NCBI GenBank assembly: GCA_958352885.1
Contig: CATWQI010000002.1
Coordinates: forward strand, 124,001 to 188,000
Length of the DNA stretch: 64,000 nucleotides
DNA from: an uncultured Duncaniella sp.
GTDB lineage: Bacteria; Bacteroidota; Bacteroidia; Bacteroidales; Muribaculaceae
Direction: 5' to 3'
Each line of letters starts with the position of its first letter. Positions within the stretch are counted from its first letter, which is position 1. A model generated the notes under the pieces. The model made no database searches and was not told the origin of the DNA. It saw only the letters and a list, made by a program, of their open reading frames with translations. Below, piece after piece: positions 10,139-18,575 of this stretch. The translations under genes were made by a program, and so were the position numbers.

Positions 10139-10723
10139 TTATTTTTTCTTAGGGCTGAGCATGATAATCATGCGCTTCCCTTCGAGCACGGGCATCTGGT
10201 CTACTTTGCCGTATTCCTCAAGGTCATTGGCAAAACGGAGCAGAAGTACTTCGCCTTGTTCCTTGAACAGAATCGAACGGCCCTTGAAGAATACGTAGGC
10301 TTTCACCTTGGCACCTTCTTGGAGGAATCCGATGGCGTGCTTGAGTTTGAAGTTGTAGTCGTGGTCATCAGTCTGGGGTCCGAAACGAATCTCCTTGACC
10401 ACCACTTTAGTGGCCTTGGCTTTCTGCTCCTTCTGACGCTTCTTCTGCTGATAGAGGAACTTCTGGTAGTCCAGTATCTTGCATACGGGCGGTTGGGCGG
10501 TTGGTGAAATCTCGATGAGGTCGAGACCGAGACCGTCGGCTATCTTCAGTGCTTCCTGGATGGAATAGACACCTGTTTCCACATTGTCGCCCACAAGGCG
10601 TACCTCCCGGGCACGGATGTGTTCGTTGATTGTGTAGGGGTCTTTGTCCTTACTGTTGTTGTTCGGGCGTCGCGGTCCGTTGTTAGGACGCGGAGGACGC
10701 GGGGTGAAAGGTTTTTTCTCCAT
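10139..10723 (-). CDS. infC: Translation initiation factor IF-3
   Basis: Binds the 30S subunit and polices start-codon selection. The 194-residue product has a Pro/Asn/Arg-rich N-terminal extension (residues 1-28), then the IF-3 N domain '[14 protein letters not shown]', the linker '[19 protein letters not shown]', and the C domain '[21 protein letters not shown]' to '[11 protein letters not shown]'. An ordinary ATG is used, unlike the AUU/AUA start of the proteobacterial gene, so autoregulation by start-codon discrimination is not indicated. It begins 9 bp after thrS. Confidence 0.96.
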   Translation of the reverse strand: MEKKPFTPRPPRPNNGPRRPNNNSKDKDPYTINEHIRAREVRLVGDNVETGVYSIQEALKIADGLGLDLIEISPTAQPPVCKILDYQKFLYQQKKRQKEQKAKATKVVVKEIRFGPQTDDHDYNFKLKHAIGFLQEGAKVKAYVFFKGRSILFKEQGEVLLLRFANDLEEYGKVDQMPVLEGKRMIIMLSPKKK

Positions 10724-10732
10724 TCAGGGGGG

Positions 10733-12676
10733 TTATTGATTAATCATATTGTTGACTTCTTCAGTCAATTCGGCTGCAAAGGTAGCAATTTTCATCGAAC
10801 CTTTATCACCTTCGCCCTGTTTTCTTACAGAAATTTCACCATTTTCGGCTTCTTTTTCTCCGACAATGAGCATGTAAGGGATTCTCTTAAGCTCGTTGTC
10901 GCGAATTTTTTTGCCGATTTTTTCATTTCTGTCGTCAACCTGGGTACGGATGTCGAGTGCGTTGAGCTGCTCTGCCACACTGTGGGCGTAGTCGTTGAAC
11001 TTCTCAGAGATGGGAAGCACAACTGCCTGCTCGGGAGCGAGCCAGAGGGGGAATCGTCCGGCAGTATGTTCGAGGAGCACAGCCACGAAGCGTTCCATTG
11101 AGCCGAAAGGTGCGCGGTGAATCATTACCGGGCGGTGCTTCTGGTTGTCGCTGCCGGTGTATTCGAGCTGGAAGCGTTCGGGAAGGTTGTAATCCACCTG
11201 GATGGTGCCGAGCTGCCAGCGGCGTCCGAGGGCGTCCTTGACCATGAAGTCAAGTTTGGGGCCGTAGAATGCGGCTTCGCCGAGCTCGGTGCGGGCGTTG
11301 AGCCCTTTTTCCTTACAGGCTTCTATGATAGCCTGTTCAGCGAGATGCCAGTTTTCGTCAGATCCGATGTATTTATCCTTGTTGTTGGGGTCGCGTAACG
11401 AAATCTGAGCCTCGAAGTTTTCAAACTTCAGAGCCTTGAAGATGTAGAAGATGATGTCCATCACCTTTAGGAACTCGCCCTTTATCTGGTCGGGGGCGCA
11501 GTAGATGTGCGCATCGTCCTGCGTGAAGCCACGCACACGGGTGAGACCGTGGAGCTCGCCGCTCTGCTCGTAGCGGTATACGGTGCCGAATTCTGCGAGG
11601 CGCAGAGGTAGGTCACGGTAACTGCGGGGGAGCGCACGGAATATCTCACAGTGGTGAGGGCAGTTCATCGGTTTGAGCAGATACTCTTCGCCTTCCTCGG
11701 GGGTATGGATGGGTTGGAACGAGTCCTTGCCATACTTGGCATAGTGCCCGGAGGTGACATAAAGGTTCTTGTTGCCGATATGCGGGGTGATTACCTGCTG
11801 GTAACCGTATTTCTTCTGAATCTTGCGGAGGAACTGTTCCAGACGGTCGCGGAGTGCTGTGCCTTTGGGGAGCCAGAGGGGCAGACCTGCGCCCACGTTC
11901 TGGGAGAATGCAAAGAGTTCCATCTCCTTGCCGAGTTTGCGGTGGTCACGCTTCTTTGCCTCCTCGAGGAGTACGAGGTATTCGTCGAGCATCTTCTTCT
12001 TCGGGAATGTGATGCCGTATACTCGCACGAGCTGGTTGCGCTTCTCGTCGCCGCGCCAGTAAGCGCCTGCGAGCGATGTTACCTTGACGGCCTTGATGGG
12101 AGCGGTATTGGCGAGGTGCGGACCACGGCAAAGGTCGGTAAACGAGCCTTGGGTGTAGGTGGTTATGTTGCCGTCCTCAAGTTCGCTGATAAGCTCGCAC
12201 TTATACTCTTCGCCACGGTCGCCGAAGAGCTTGAGTGCGTCGGCCTTTGAGATGTCGGCGCGCACTATGTCGTTCTTCTGCTGGGCGAGTTCAAGCATTC
12301 TCTTTTCAATGCGGGGGAAATCGGCGGAGGTGATGGTGTGTTCGCCCGGGTCGATGTCGTAGTAGAATCCGTTTTCGATGGCGGGTCCTATGCCGAACTT
12401 CACGCCGGGGAACAAATCCTGGAGTGCTTCGGCAAGCAGGTGGGCTGATGAATGCCAGAAGGCGTGTTTGCCTTCGGGATCGTCCCATTTGAAAAGTTTT
12501 ATGGTCGCATCCTCGTTGATAGGGCGGGAGATATCCCACTCTTTGTCGTTGACTGAGGCTGCGAGTATGTCGCGGGCGAGCTGAGATGATAGGCTCTCGG
12601 CAATCTGAAAGGGTGTAACGCCGCTTTCAAATTGCTTAACGCTCTGGTCTGGGAATGTGATGTTAATTGTTGCCAT
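10733..12676 (-). CDS. thrS: Threonyl-tRNA synthetase
   Basis: Class II synthetase with an N-terminal TGS domain ('[19 protein letters not shown]'), the editing domain ('[15 protein letters not shown]' with the zinc/editing His pair), a catalytic core including '[11 protein letters not shown]', '[22 protein letters not shown]' and '[18 protein letters not shown]', and a C-terminal anticodon-binding domain. The frame is open from an ATG at 12703, but the start at 12676 ('MATINITF') removes nine non-conserved residues and gives 647 residues, the usual length. It is the first gene of the thrS-infC-rpmI-rplT operon. No T-box is seen. Confidence 0.96.
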   Translation of the reverse strand: MATINITFPDQSVKQFESGVTPFQIAESLSSQLARDILAASVNDKEWDISRPINEDATIKLFKWDDPEGKHAFWHSSAHLLAEALQDLFPGVKFGIGPAIENGFYYDIDPGEHTITSADFPRIEKRMLELAQQKNDIVRADISKADALKLFGDRGEEYKCELISELEDGNITTYTQGSFTDLCRGPHLANTAPIKAVKVTSLAGAYWRGDEKRNQLVRVYGITFPKKKMLDEYLVLLEEAKKRDHRKLGKEMELFAFSQNVGAGLPLWLPKGTALRDRLEQFLRKIQKKYGYQQVITPHIGNKNLYVTSGHYAKYGKDSFQPIHTPEEGEEYLLKPMNCPHHCEIFRALPRSYRDLPLRLAEFGTVYRYEQSGELHGLTRVRGFTQDDAHIYCAPDQIKGEFLKVMDIIFYIFKALKFENFEAQISLRDPNNKDKYIGSDENWHLAEQAIIEACKEKGLNARTELGEAAFYGPKLDFMVKDALGRRWQLGTIQVDYNLPERFQLEYTGSDNQKHRPVMIHRAPFGSMERFVAVLLEHTAGRFPLWLAPEQAVVLPISEKFNDYAHSVAEQLNALDIRTQVDDRNEKIGKKIRDNELKRIPYMLIVGEKEAENGEISVRKQGEGDKGSMKIATFAAELTEEVNNMINQ

Positions 12677-12734
12677 TATATAATAATGTGGTTGAGGAGT
12701 CATACAAGCGACTCTTTTATTGGTTTTCAGCTTG

Positions 12735-12742
12735 CAAAGATA
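12735..12742 (-). promoter_or_regulatory. Candidate -7 box for thrS
   Basis: TATCTTTG on the minus strand, 59 nt upstream of the chosen thrS start, matches the Bacteroidota TAnnTTTG consensus. No good TTG/TTTG -33 element is visible at the normal spacing. Confidence 0.45.
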
Positions 12743-12915
12743 GTAAATATTACTTATATATCACTGCTTTAGGATTGAAATTTTGCATCGTGGTGTTAAA
12801 ATTTGGTTTCTGAAATAAAATGAGGTCAGGCTTTGTGCTCTTCTGCTTGCTTGCGGGAGCGTGACGGCTGGTTAATCTTTTTACTTTATCGCACTCCGAA
12901 ACGGATATTTCTTCG

Positions 12916-12923
12916 TAACTTTG
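12916..12923 (+). promoter_or_regulatory. Candidate -7 box for dnaG, very close to the start codon
   Basis: TAACTTTG ends only 8 bp before the dnaG ATG (12932), which implies a transcript with almost no 5' leader. No clear -33 box is present at the usual distance, so this assignment is tentative. Confidence 0.45.
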
Positions 12924-12931
12924 TGGTCGAT

Positions 12932-15142
12932 ATGAAGAAGATTGACAACGCAACGGTGCAACGTATTCTCGACGCGTCCGATATAGTGGAGGTGGTGAGC
13001 GATTTTGTCAGCCTGAAGCGGCGCGGAGCGAATTACGTGGGGCTCTGCCCGTTTCATAATGACAGGTCGCCGTCGTTTTACGTTTCCAAGTCGAAGGGTG
13101 TCTGCAAGTGTTTCAGCTGTGGCGAGGGGGGAAGCCCGGTAAGCTTCCTTATGAAACTTGAGCAGATGTCGTTCAGCGAGGCGCTGCGTTATCTGGCAAA
13201 GAAGTATAACATCGAGGTCGAGGAGCGCGAGATGACCGATGAGGAGCAACAGGCGGAAAGCGACCGTGAGAACATGCTTGCTCTCAATGACTTTGCGATG
13301 CGTTACTTTGAGAAGACTATGATGTCAACGCCTGACGGGAAAGATATCGGTCTGTCATATTTCCGTTACCGTGGTATCAGCGACCAGATGATAGAGCGGT
13401 TTCATCTCGGGTATGCGCTTGAGGAACGTGATGCGCTTTACACTCATGCCATACAGCGTGGTTACAGCGAGAAATATCTCCTTGACACCGGGCTGTGCAC
13501 CAAGGCTGATAACGGAAAGGTCTACGACCGTTTCCGTGGACGTGTCATCTACCCTATATTGTCGCTGTCGGGTAAGGTGGTTGCATTTGGTGGCAGAACT
13601 CTGAAAAAGGAGAAGACGATAGCCAAATATGTCAATTCACCTGAGTCGGACATCTATCAGAAGCGCCGTGAGCTTTACGGATTATTCCAGGCGAAGCAAG
13701 CTATATCGAAGGCCCAGAAGTGTATCATCGTGGAGGGGTACATGGATGTGATTTCGATGCATCAATCCGGGGTGTGCAATGTTGTCGCTTCGTCGGGTAC
13801 TGCGCTCACCATCGAGCAGGTGCGTCTGATTAAGCGTTTCACCAATAATGCCACGCTGATTTACGACAGCGATGCCGCCGGTATCAAGGCTTCGTTGCGA
13901 GGCATAGAACTGTTGCTCCAGGAGGGGATGGACATAAAGGTGCTTCTGCTCCCTGAGGGTGAAGATCCTGACTCGTTCGCACAGACGCATAGCTCTACGG
14001 AGGTGGAGGATTATATCCGGGATAATGAGGCTGACTTCATCAGCTTCATGGCGAAGATTCTGATGGGGGAGGCTGCGAGCGACCCCTCCAAGCGGGCGAG
14101 GGTGATAACACAGGTGGTCAAGACAATAGCCTTGATACCTAATGAGATTACCCGCAGTGTCTATGTTCAGGAGTGTTCGAGGATTCTGTTCATGGACGAG
14201 AATGTGCTCCAGCGTGAGGTCGGGAAGTATTTCAACGAGTACAGCCTGAAGTCGCGGGAGGACAAGCTCCGGTCCGAGTCGCTGACCACTCCTGGCGGTG
14301 AGCCGGGAGCTCTGCCTGACCGACAATCGACGGATGCCGGTGATGGTGGTCGCCCGGTGGCTGCCGCAGGCGGCGATGCGAATGACGAGGCGGTTCGCTA
14401 TGCCCGTTTCCTGCGTCCATACGAGACTTCTGTGGCGAAACTGGTGGCGAAATATGGTAATTTCGCATTTGCTGAAATCATTGATGATGACGGCAATACG
14501 CAGCCTGTCACTGTTCTGGAATATATAGTGGATGATCTTGCCACGGACGATATCCGGTTTGCTAATGCCGACCTTTCGCATTTTCTTATCGAAGCCACCC
14601 GTCTGAGCCGTGCCACATGGGATGAGGATGTGAGACAGCAGGAGGTAAAGCTTCAGGAATTGAGGGCGGAGGAGTTTGCCGCGGGTGTTGCGGCAATCCG
14701 GGAGAAGGCTACTGACGTGGGGAGCATCACGGCTATGGAGCGGACGCTCAAGGAGACGGTGGATGCCACTTATGCCAGGCGGCTTCAGGAATTCAGCACC
14801 TGCTACCTTTCAAAGCTTATGTGCTCGTCGCCGGATGATGTGGTGCGTGAGCTTGCCACAGAGCTTGTGATAGAGCGTCACATACTCAGCAAGGTGCACA
14901 CCAAGTATGCGAAGGTGGACACTGAGCAGGACTTGCTTGCCGACCTGGTGCCACGTGCGCTGCACGAGCTGAAGGATGCCATACTCTGGACCAGGCTTGA
15001 CCGTGTTAGGCAGGAGCTTAGGGGGTGTGCGTCCGACTATGACAGAGCCATGCAGCTGATGGCTCAGATGAAAGAGATAGAATCCACCAGGTCAGAGCTT
15101 GCCAAGCTTATCGGTGATAGGGTGGTGGCTCCGAGGAAATGA
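12932..15142 (+). CDS. dnaG: DNA primase
   Basis: Makes RNA primers at the replication fork. From the ATG at 12932 ('MKKIDNATVQRILDASD') the product is 736 residues. The frame extends 33 codons upstream, but that stretch is not primase-like. The CHC2 zinc finger is 'CPFHNDRSPSF' with 'CKCFSCGEGG'. The catalytic core contains 'FGGRTL' and the Toprim elements 'IIVEGYMDVISMHQSG' and 'IYDSDAAGIKA'. The C-terminal region (about 460-736) is acidic to mixed and has a low-complexity Gly/Ala/Asp linker around residues 445-475, then helices expected to bind DnaB helicase. It is divergent from thrS. Confidence 0.95.
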   Translation: MKKIDNATVQRILDASDIVEVVSDFVSLKRRGANYVGLCPFHNDRSPSFYVSKSKGVCKCFSCGEGGSPVSFLMKLEQMSFSEALRYLAKKYNIEVEEREMTDEEQQAESDRENMLALNDFAMRYFEKTMMSTPDGKDIGLSYFRYRGISDQMIERFHLGYALEERDALYTHAIQRGYSEKYLLDTGLCTKADNGKVYDRFRGRVIYPILSLSGKVVAFGGRTLKKEKTIAKYVNSPESDIYQKRRELYGLFQAKQAISKAQKCIIVEGYMDVISMHQSGVCNVVASSGTALTIEQVRLIKRFTNNATLIYDSDAAGIKASLRGIELLLQEGMDIKVLLLPEGEDPDSFAQTHSSTEVEDYIRDNEADFISFMAKILMGEAASDPSKRARVITQVVKTIALIPNEITRSVYVQECSRILFMDENVLQREVGKYFNEYSLKSREDKLRSESLTTPGGEPGALPDRQSTDAGDGGRPVAAAGGDANDEAVRYARFLRPYETSVAKLVAKYGNFAFAEIIDDDGNTQPVTVLEYIVDDLATDDIRFANADLSHFLIEATRLSRATWDEDVRQQEVKLQELRAEEFAAGVAAIREKATDVGSITAMERTLKETVDATYARRLQEFSTCYLSKLMCSSPDDVVRELATELVIERHILSKVHTKYAKVDTEQDLLADLVPRALHELKDAILWTRLDRVRQELRGCASDYDRAMQLMAQMKEIESTRSELAKLIGDRVVAPRK

Positions 15143-15166
15143 CCGAGGGTTTCTGATATATAAAAA

Positions 15167-15193
15167 ACAGGCAGACCTCACGGTCGGCCTGTC
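15167..15193 (+). terminator. Hairpin after dnaG
   Basis: An 11-bp stem with one mismatch (acaggc-agacc against ggtcggcctgt) lies 25 bp after the dnaG stop. The following bases are only moderately T-rich, so this is a probable rather than certain intrinsic terminator. Confidence 0.55.
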
Positions 15194-15528
15194 TCCTAAT
15201 CTACAATCTTGTAAAAACATATATATTGAAAAACGATTCTTGTCAAGTCAGGTTACATAGTCGGTAGCTTGGATTGCAAATTTAAAGAATTAAGCGTACC
15301 ATTCCAAGCGAATTGATGGAAAATCAATACTTTTAAGATTAATTTGTGGCGTGTGTATCTGCTTGGTGTACAGAAGTGTATACTAACCGGGTAATGCCTG
15401 CGCCCGGATTGCCGCCACAAGGCGGATTGATGGGACAAATAGCCTTGCTTGTGTGGCGATTAGAGGAGTCCGTTCGTTTTGTTATGTTTTTTTCACTGTT
15501 GGAGGGTGATACTTAAGGAAATTGTTGC
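15194..15528. other. Gene-free interval with a GC-rich structured patch
   Basis: This 335-bp stretch after dnaG holds no credible protein gene. Most is AT-rich, but 15385-15425 contains two consecutive stems: ccggg/cccgg (15388-15392 with 15404-15408) and ccgcc-acaa-ggcgg (about 15412-15425). The second could pair alternatively with a cttgtgtggcg segment near 15449-15459. A T-rich run follows at about 15476-15493. It could be a small RNA or leader-like element; no known family was recognised. Confidence 0.35.
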
Positions 15529-15536
15529 TAACTTTG
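15529..15536 (+). promoter_or_regulatory. -7 box for the following lipoprotein gene
   Basis: TAACTTTG, matching the Bacteroidota -7 consensus, 13 bp before the ATG at 15549 and 37 bp before the ATG at 15573. A TTG at 15499-15501 is 27 bases upstream, further than usual. Confidence 0.5.
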
Positions 15537-15548
15537 CATCTTGAAATA

Positions 15549-17102
15549 ATGTTTCGCGCCATATATCGCATTATGACTACTAATAAGTTACCTTTATATT
15601 TTATTGTTACAATTCTTGCGGCTATGTTCTCGGCGGGTTGTAATAGTGATACCGACGGCATTGACATCGCAGGAGACTTCGGTAATTGTACCGTCACCTC
15701 GTTTAGTCTTCAGAAGGATGACAGTGTCCTGGCATATCTTGACTCAGTGTTTTTCTCCATTGACGTGGTGAACGCCGAGATATTTAATGCTGATTCGCTG
15801 CCAAAGGGGACCGATGTGAGCAAGCTGCTGGTGAATGTGAGCACATCCTCAGCCCGTTCGTGTGAGCTTACTTACCGTATTCCGGGCACATCGCGTGACA
15901 CCACAGTCAATTATGTGGATGAGCCAAACGACAGCATTAACTTTGCTGACGGACCGGTGAAAATGGTGGTGACCTCCTACGACGGTCAGACAAAGATGAC
16001 GTACAATGTGCGTGTGAATGTCCATGAGGTCAACCCCGATACTCTCTACTGGGCTGAGTCGGCGATGCGTGAGCTCCCCGGCAGAATAGCCGCCCCGATA
16101 GCCCAAAAGACAGTCGAGCACGCCGGCGAGGTGGTATGTATGACAACAGACGGTTCTTCAGCCTCTGTGTCAAAATGTTCCAACCCTTATGACTGGAACT
16201 GGACTTCCCATATGGTATCGCTCCCGGCAGGAGCTGATGTCAATTCGTTCACTTCGACATCCGACTCATATTATATCCTTGACTCTGACGGTAACCTGTA
16301 TTCGTCGGCTGATGCCGAGACATGGAATCCGACAGGTGCCAAATTGTCGTACATATATGGAGGATATAAAGATATGCTGCTTGCAGCACGTCACGACAGT
16401 GACGGATGGAAGCATGTCACTTATCCCGCTACAGTGGAATTGCCTCTTGTGTCCGGTTGTCCTGTTTCCGGTACAGGCGAGATGATTGTCTATGAGACAA
16501 AATGGAGCGTAGAGCCTCTTGCCATGTTTGTGGGTGGTCGTGATGCCGCAGGCACGCTTTCCGGAGCCACATGGGGCTATGACGGTAAATCATGGATCAA
16601 GCTCAGCAATACCGATATTGATGAGCGTGAGAATGTGTCGGTGTTCCCCTACTTTGCTCCAAAGGTAAGTGCCACATGGCGTGTCACTGAAAACACTGTG
16701 CTGATAGCGCTTGGCGGAAGTTATGAGACATCCGACGGTGTGGTGGCTTCCAAGAATGTATATGTTTCATTTGATCAGGGACTGAACTGGAAGGAGGCTG
16801 ACAGCTACATGCAGCTACCCGAGTATATGCCGGGTTTCTCGAACGCGCAGGCGATTGTGGCGGATGCCACTCTTCACGTTTCCCGTTCTATGGGTGACGG
16901 CTGGCAGGCTCTCGCAGCGAAATCTCTTCCTGCCTGGGCATTTGCGGTTCCCTCGCATGGTGCTTCGAGGTTAATCACTCCTGTCACCGAGTGGGAATGT
17001 CCCTATGTCTATCTCTTCGGCGGACAGGACGCCGAGGGCGATTTGTTCAATACTGTGTGGCGCGGTGTCATCAACCGTTTCACTTTCAAGCCTATCTGTT
17101 AG
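15549..17102 (+). CDS. Exported lipoprotein with a predicted propeller-like region
   Basis: The signal peptide 'LPLYFIVTILAAMFSAGC' ends in a lipobox (SAGC), so the mature protein should be lipid-anchored in the envelope. An N-terminal part of about 130 residues resembles a small all-beta domain ('VTSFSLQKDDSVLAYLDSV', 'TYNVRVNVHEVNPDTLYW'). The rest has repeated 'Y/W..DG..W..L' segments such as 'WGYDGKSWIKLSN' and 'YVSFDQGLNWKEAD', and ends with a Kelch-like 'YLFGGQDAEGDLFNTVWRG'. It resembles Bacteroidales DUF6242-type lipoproteins, though I hold that family name only loosely. The start may be 15549 or 15573. The DUF6089 gene follows by 30 bp. Function unknown. Confidence 0.7.
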   Translation: MFRAIYRIMTTNKLPLYFIVTILAAMFSAGCNSDTDGIDIAGDFGNCTVTSFSLQKDDSVLAYLDSVFFSIDVVNAEIFNADSLPKGTDVSKLLVNVSTSSARSCELTYRIPGTSRDTTVNYVDEPNDSINFADGPVKMVVTSYDGQTKMTYNVRVNVHEVNPDTLYWAESAMRELPGRIAAPIAQKTVEHAGEVVCMTTDGSSASVSKCSNPYDWNWTSHMVSLPAGADVNSFTSTSDSYYILDSDGNLYSSADAETWNPTGAKLSYIYGGYKDMLLAARHDSDGWKHVTYPATVELPLVSGCPVSGTGEMIVYETKWSVEPLAMFVGGRDAAGTLSGATWGYDGKSWIKLSNTDIDERENVSVFPYFAPKVSATWRVTENTVLIALGGSYETSDGVVASKNVYVSFDQGLNWKEADSYMQLPEYMPGFSNAQAIVADATLHVSRSMGDGWQALAAKSLPAWAFAVPSHGASRLITPVTEWECPYVYLFGGQDAEGDLFNTVWRGVINRFTFKPIC

Positions 17103-17131
17103 TAGCGTTTCTACACCTTGTTTAATATAAG

Positions 17132-17827
17132 TTGAGACCGCTTCTACTCCTCATATTGACCTCTCTGGCATTGCATGCCTCCAATGTGTCGGCGCAGTCG
17201 CAGGCACAAGCGGAAAATTATAAGTTTGACGCAGGTATTGGTGTCGGGATGTCAGGTTATCTGGGTGATGCGAACGAAAGTAATATCTTCGCCCATCCCG
17301 GAGTGGCATTAAATGCGTCACTCCGTTATCTGGTCAACACGCGCTGGGCTTTCCGGGCGTCATTGATCGGGGCATCCCTTAACGGTGATACGGGCGGGAT
17401 GGACAATATGTTGCCCGGAGGGGCTTCATACGATTTCAAATCGTGGGTCTATGACCTCGGCGCACGTGCGGAGTTCAACTTTCTCAACTACGGCATAGGG
17501 GAAAGCTACAAGCAGCTGAGCCGTGTGTCACCATATCTCTCCTTGGGACTTGGAGTGGCGATGGCTAATGTGGAGGGTGATACCTTCACGGCTATGACGC
17601 TCCCGATGGGTATAGGTGTGAAGTACAAGCTGTCTCCGCGCCTGAATCTCGGTCTGGAGTTCACGATGACAAAAGTGTTCGGTGACAACATCGACGGGAA
17701 GCAGCTCTCGGACTTATATATGATCAAGAGCTCCTTTCTCAAGAATACCGACTGGTACTCTGTCCTGATGTTCGCCGTGAGTTACGAATTTGGCAGGCGG
17801 TGTGTAGTCTGCCATAGGATTGATTAA
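17132..17827 (+). CDS. DUF6089-like outer-membrane beta-barrel protein
   Basis: A 231-residue protein with a signal peptide ('LLLLILTSLALHASNVSAQ') and alternating Gly/aromatic strands such as 'YKFDAGIGVGMSGYLGD', 'GVALNASLRYLV' and 'PYLSLGLGVAMANVEGD', typical of a small outer-membrane beta-barrel. A protein of this DUF6089 kind usually stands just before uppS and bamA in Bacteroidota, as here. The only plausible start is a TTG at 17132, since no ATG precedes the signal peptide in frame. Its C terminus ('CVVCHRID') lies 10 bp before the preferred uppS start. Its exact role in envelope assembly is not known. Confidence 0.7.
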   Translation: MRPLLLLILTSLALHASNVSAQSQAQAENYKFDAGIGVGMSGYLGDANESNIFAHPGVALNASLRYLVNTRWAFRASLIGASLNGDTGGMDNMLPGGASYDFKSWVYDLGARAEFNFLNYGIGESYKQLSRVSPYLSLGLGVAMANVEGDTFTAMTLPMGIGVKYKLSPRLNLGLEFTMTKVFGDNIDGKQLSDLYMIKSSFLKNTDWYSVLMFAVSYEFGRRCVVCHRID

Positions 17828-17837
17828 GAATTTGACT

Positions 17838-18575
17838 ATGATAGAAGAAATAGATAAAAACCGGTTGCCCCGCCACATAGCCATCATAATGGATGGTAAT
17901 GGAAGGTGGGCTAAGGCACGTGGGCTTGACAGAAGTCAGGGTCATGTCGAGGGGGTGAATACAGTGCGTCGTATCACCGAGGCAGCCTCCGAAATCGGTA
18001 TCGAATATCTTACTCTCTATACCTTCTCGACCGAGAACTGGAACCGCCCCAAGGAGGAGGTGGACGCCTTGATGCATCTTATAGTCATTGCGATTGAACG
18101 CGAGACCCCCGACCTGATTAAGAACAACGTGCGGCTTAATATGATAGGCGACACGTCGCGTATACCGGCGGAGGCATATTCCCGTCTGTGCCAATGTATG
18201 AAGGACACTTCGCATTGCACCGGGCTTACCCTGACGCTTGCCATAAGCTACTCGTCGAGGTGGGAGATACTTGAGGCTTGCCGCCGTTTTGCCATTGACG
18301 TGGAATCGGGCAAGCGGAAAGCGTCAGACATGGACACCGACGGCGTATTCGAAGCTTACCTTACCACTGCCGGCATACCTGACCCCGACTTGCTGATACG
18401 CACCGGCGGTGACAACCGGGTAAGCAATTTCATGCTATGGCAGATAGCATACTCCGAAATATATGTTACAGACACTTTTTGGCCGGATTTCTCCAAAGCG
18501 GATTTCGCAAAATCGATAGTGAATTTCCAAAGTCGCGAACGACGTTTCGGCTTGACTTCCGACCAAATCAAATAA
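17838..18575 (+). CDS. uppS: Isoprenyl (undecaprenyl diphosphate) transferase
   Basis: cis-Prenyltransferase that extends farnesyl-PP to the undecaprenyl carrier used for peptidoglycan and O-antigen. The signature 'IAIIMDGNGRWAKARG' contains the catalytic Asp; 'LTLYTFSTENWNRP' and 'LLIRTGGDNRVSNFMLWQ' are conserved substrate-binding regions. The ATG at 17838 gives 245 residues, a normal size; an in-frame TTG at 17820 would add only six. The stop overlaps the first possible bamA ATG by one base (TAATG), suggesting coupled translation. Confidence 0.95.
   Translation: MIEEIDKNRLPRHIAIIMDGNGRWAKARGLDRSQGHVEGVNTVRRITEAASEIGIEYLTLYTFSTENWNRPKEEVDALMHLIVIAIERETPDLIKNNVRLNMIGDTSRIPAEAYSRLCQCMKDTSHCTGLTLTLAISYSSRWEILEACRRFAIDVESGKRKASDMDTDGVFEAYLTTAGIPDPDLLIRTGGDNRVSNFMLWQIAYSEIYVTDTFWPDFSKADFAKSIVNFQSRERRFGLTSDQIK

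Noticed and set aside
10724..10732. Non-canonical infC start with autoregulation
   Set aside because: A normal ATG with a sensible N terminus is present 9 bp after thrS.
13682..14581. 299-codon open frame antisense to dnaG
   Set aside because: Opposite the conserved Toprim region of primase and without protein-like features.
15253..15438. 61-codon minus-strand open frame after dnaG
   Set aside because: Overlaps the structured GC-rich patch and has no protein-like pattern.
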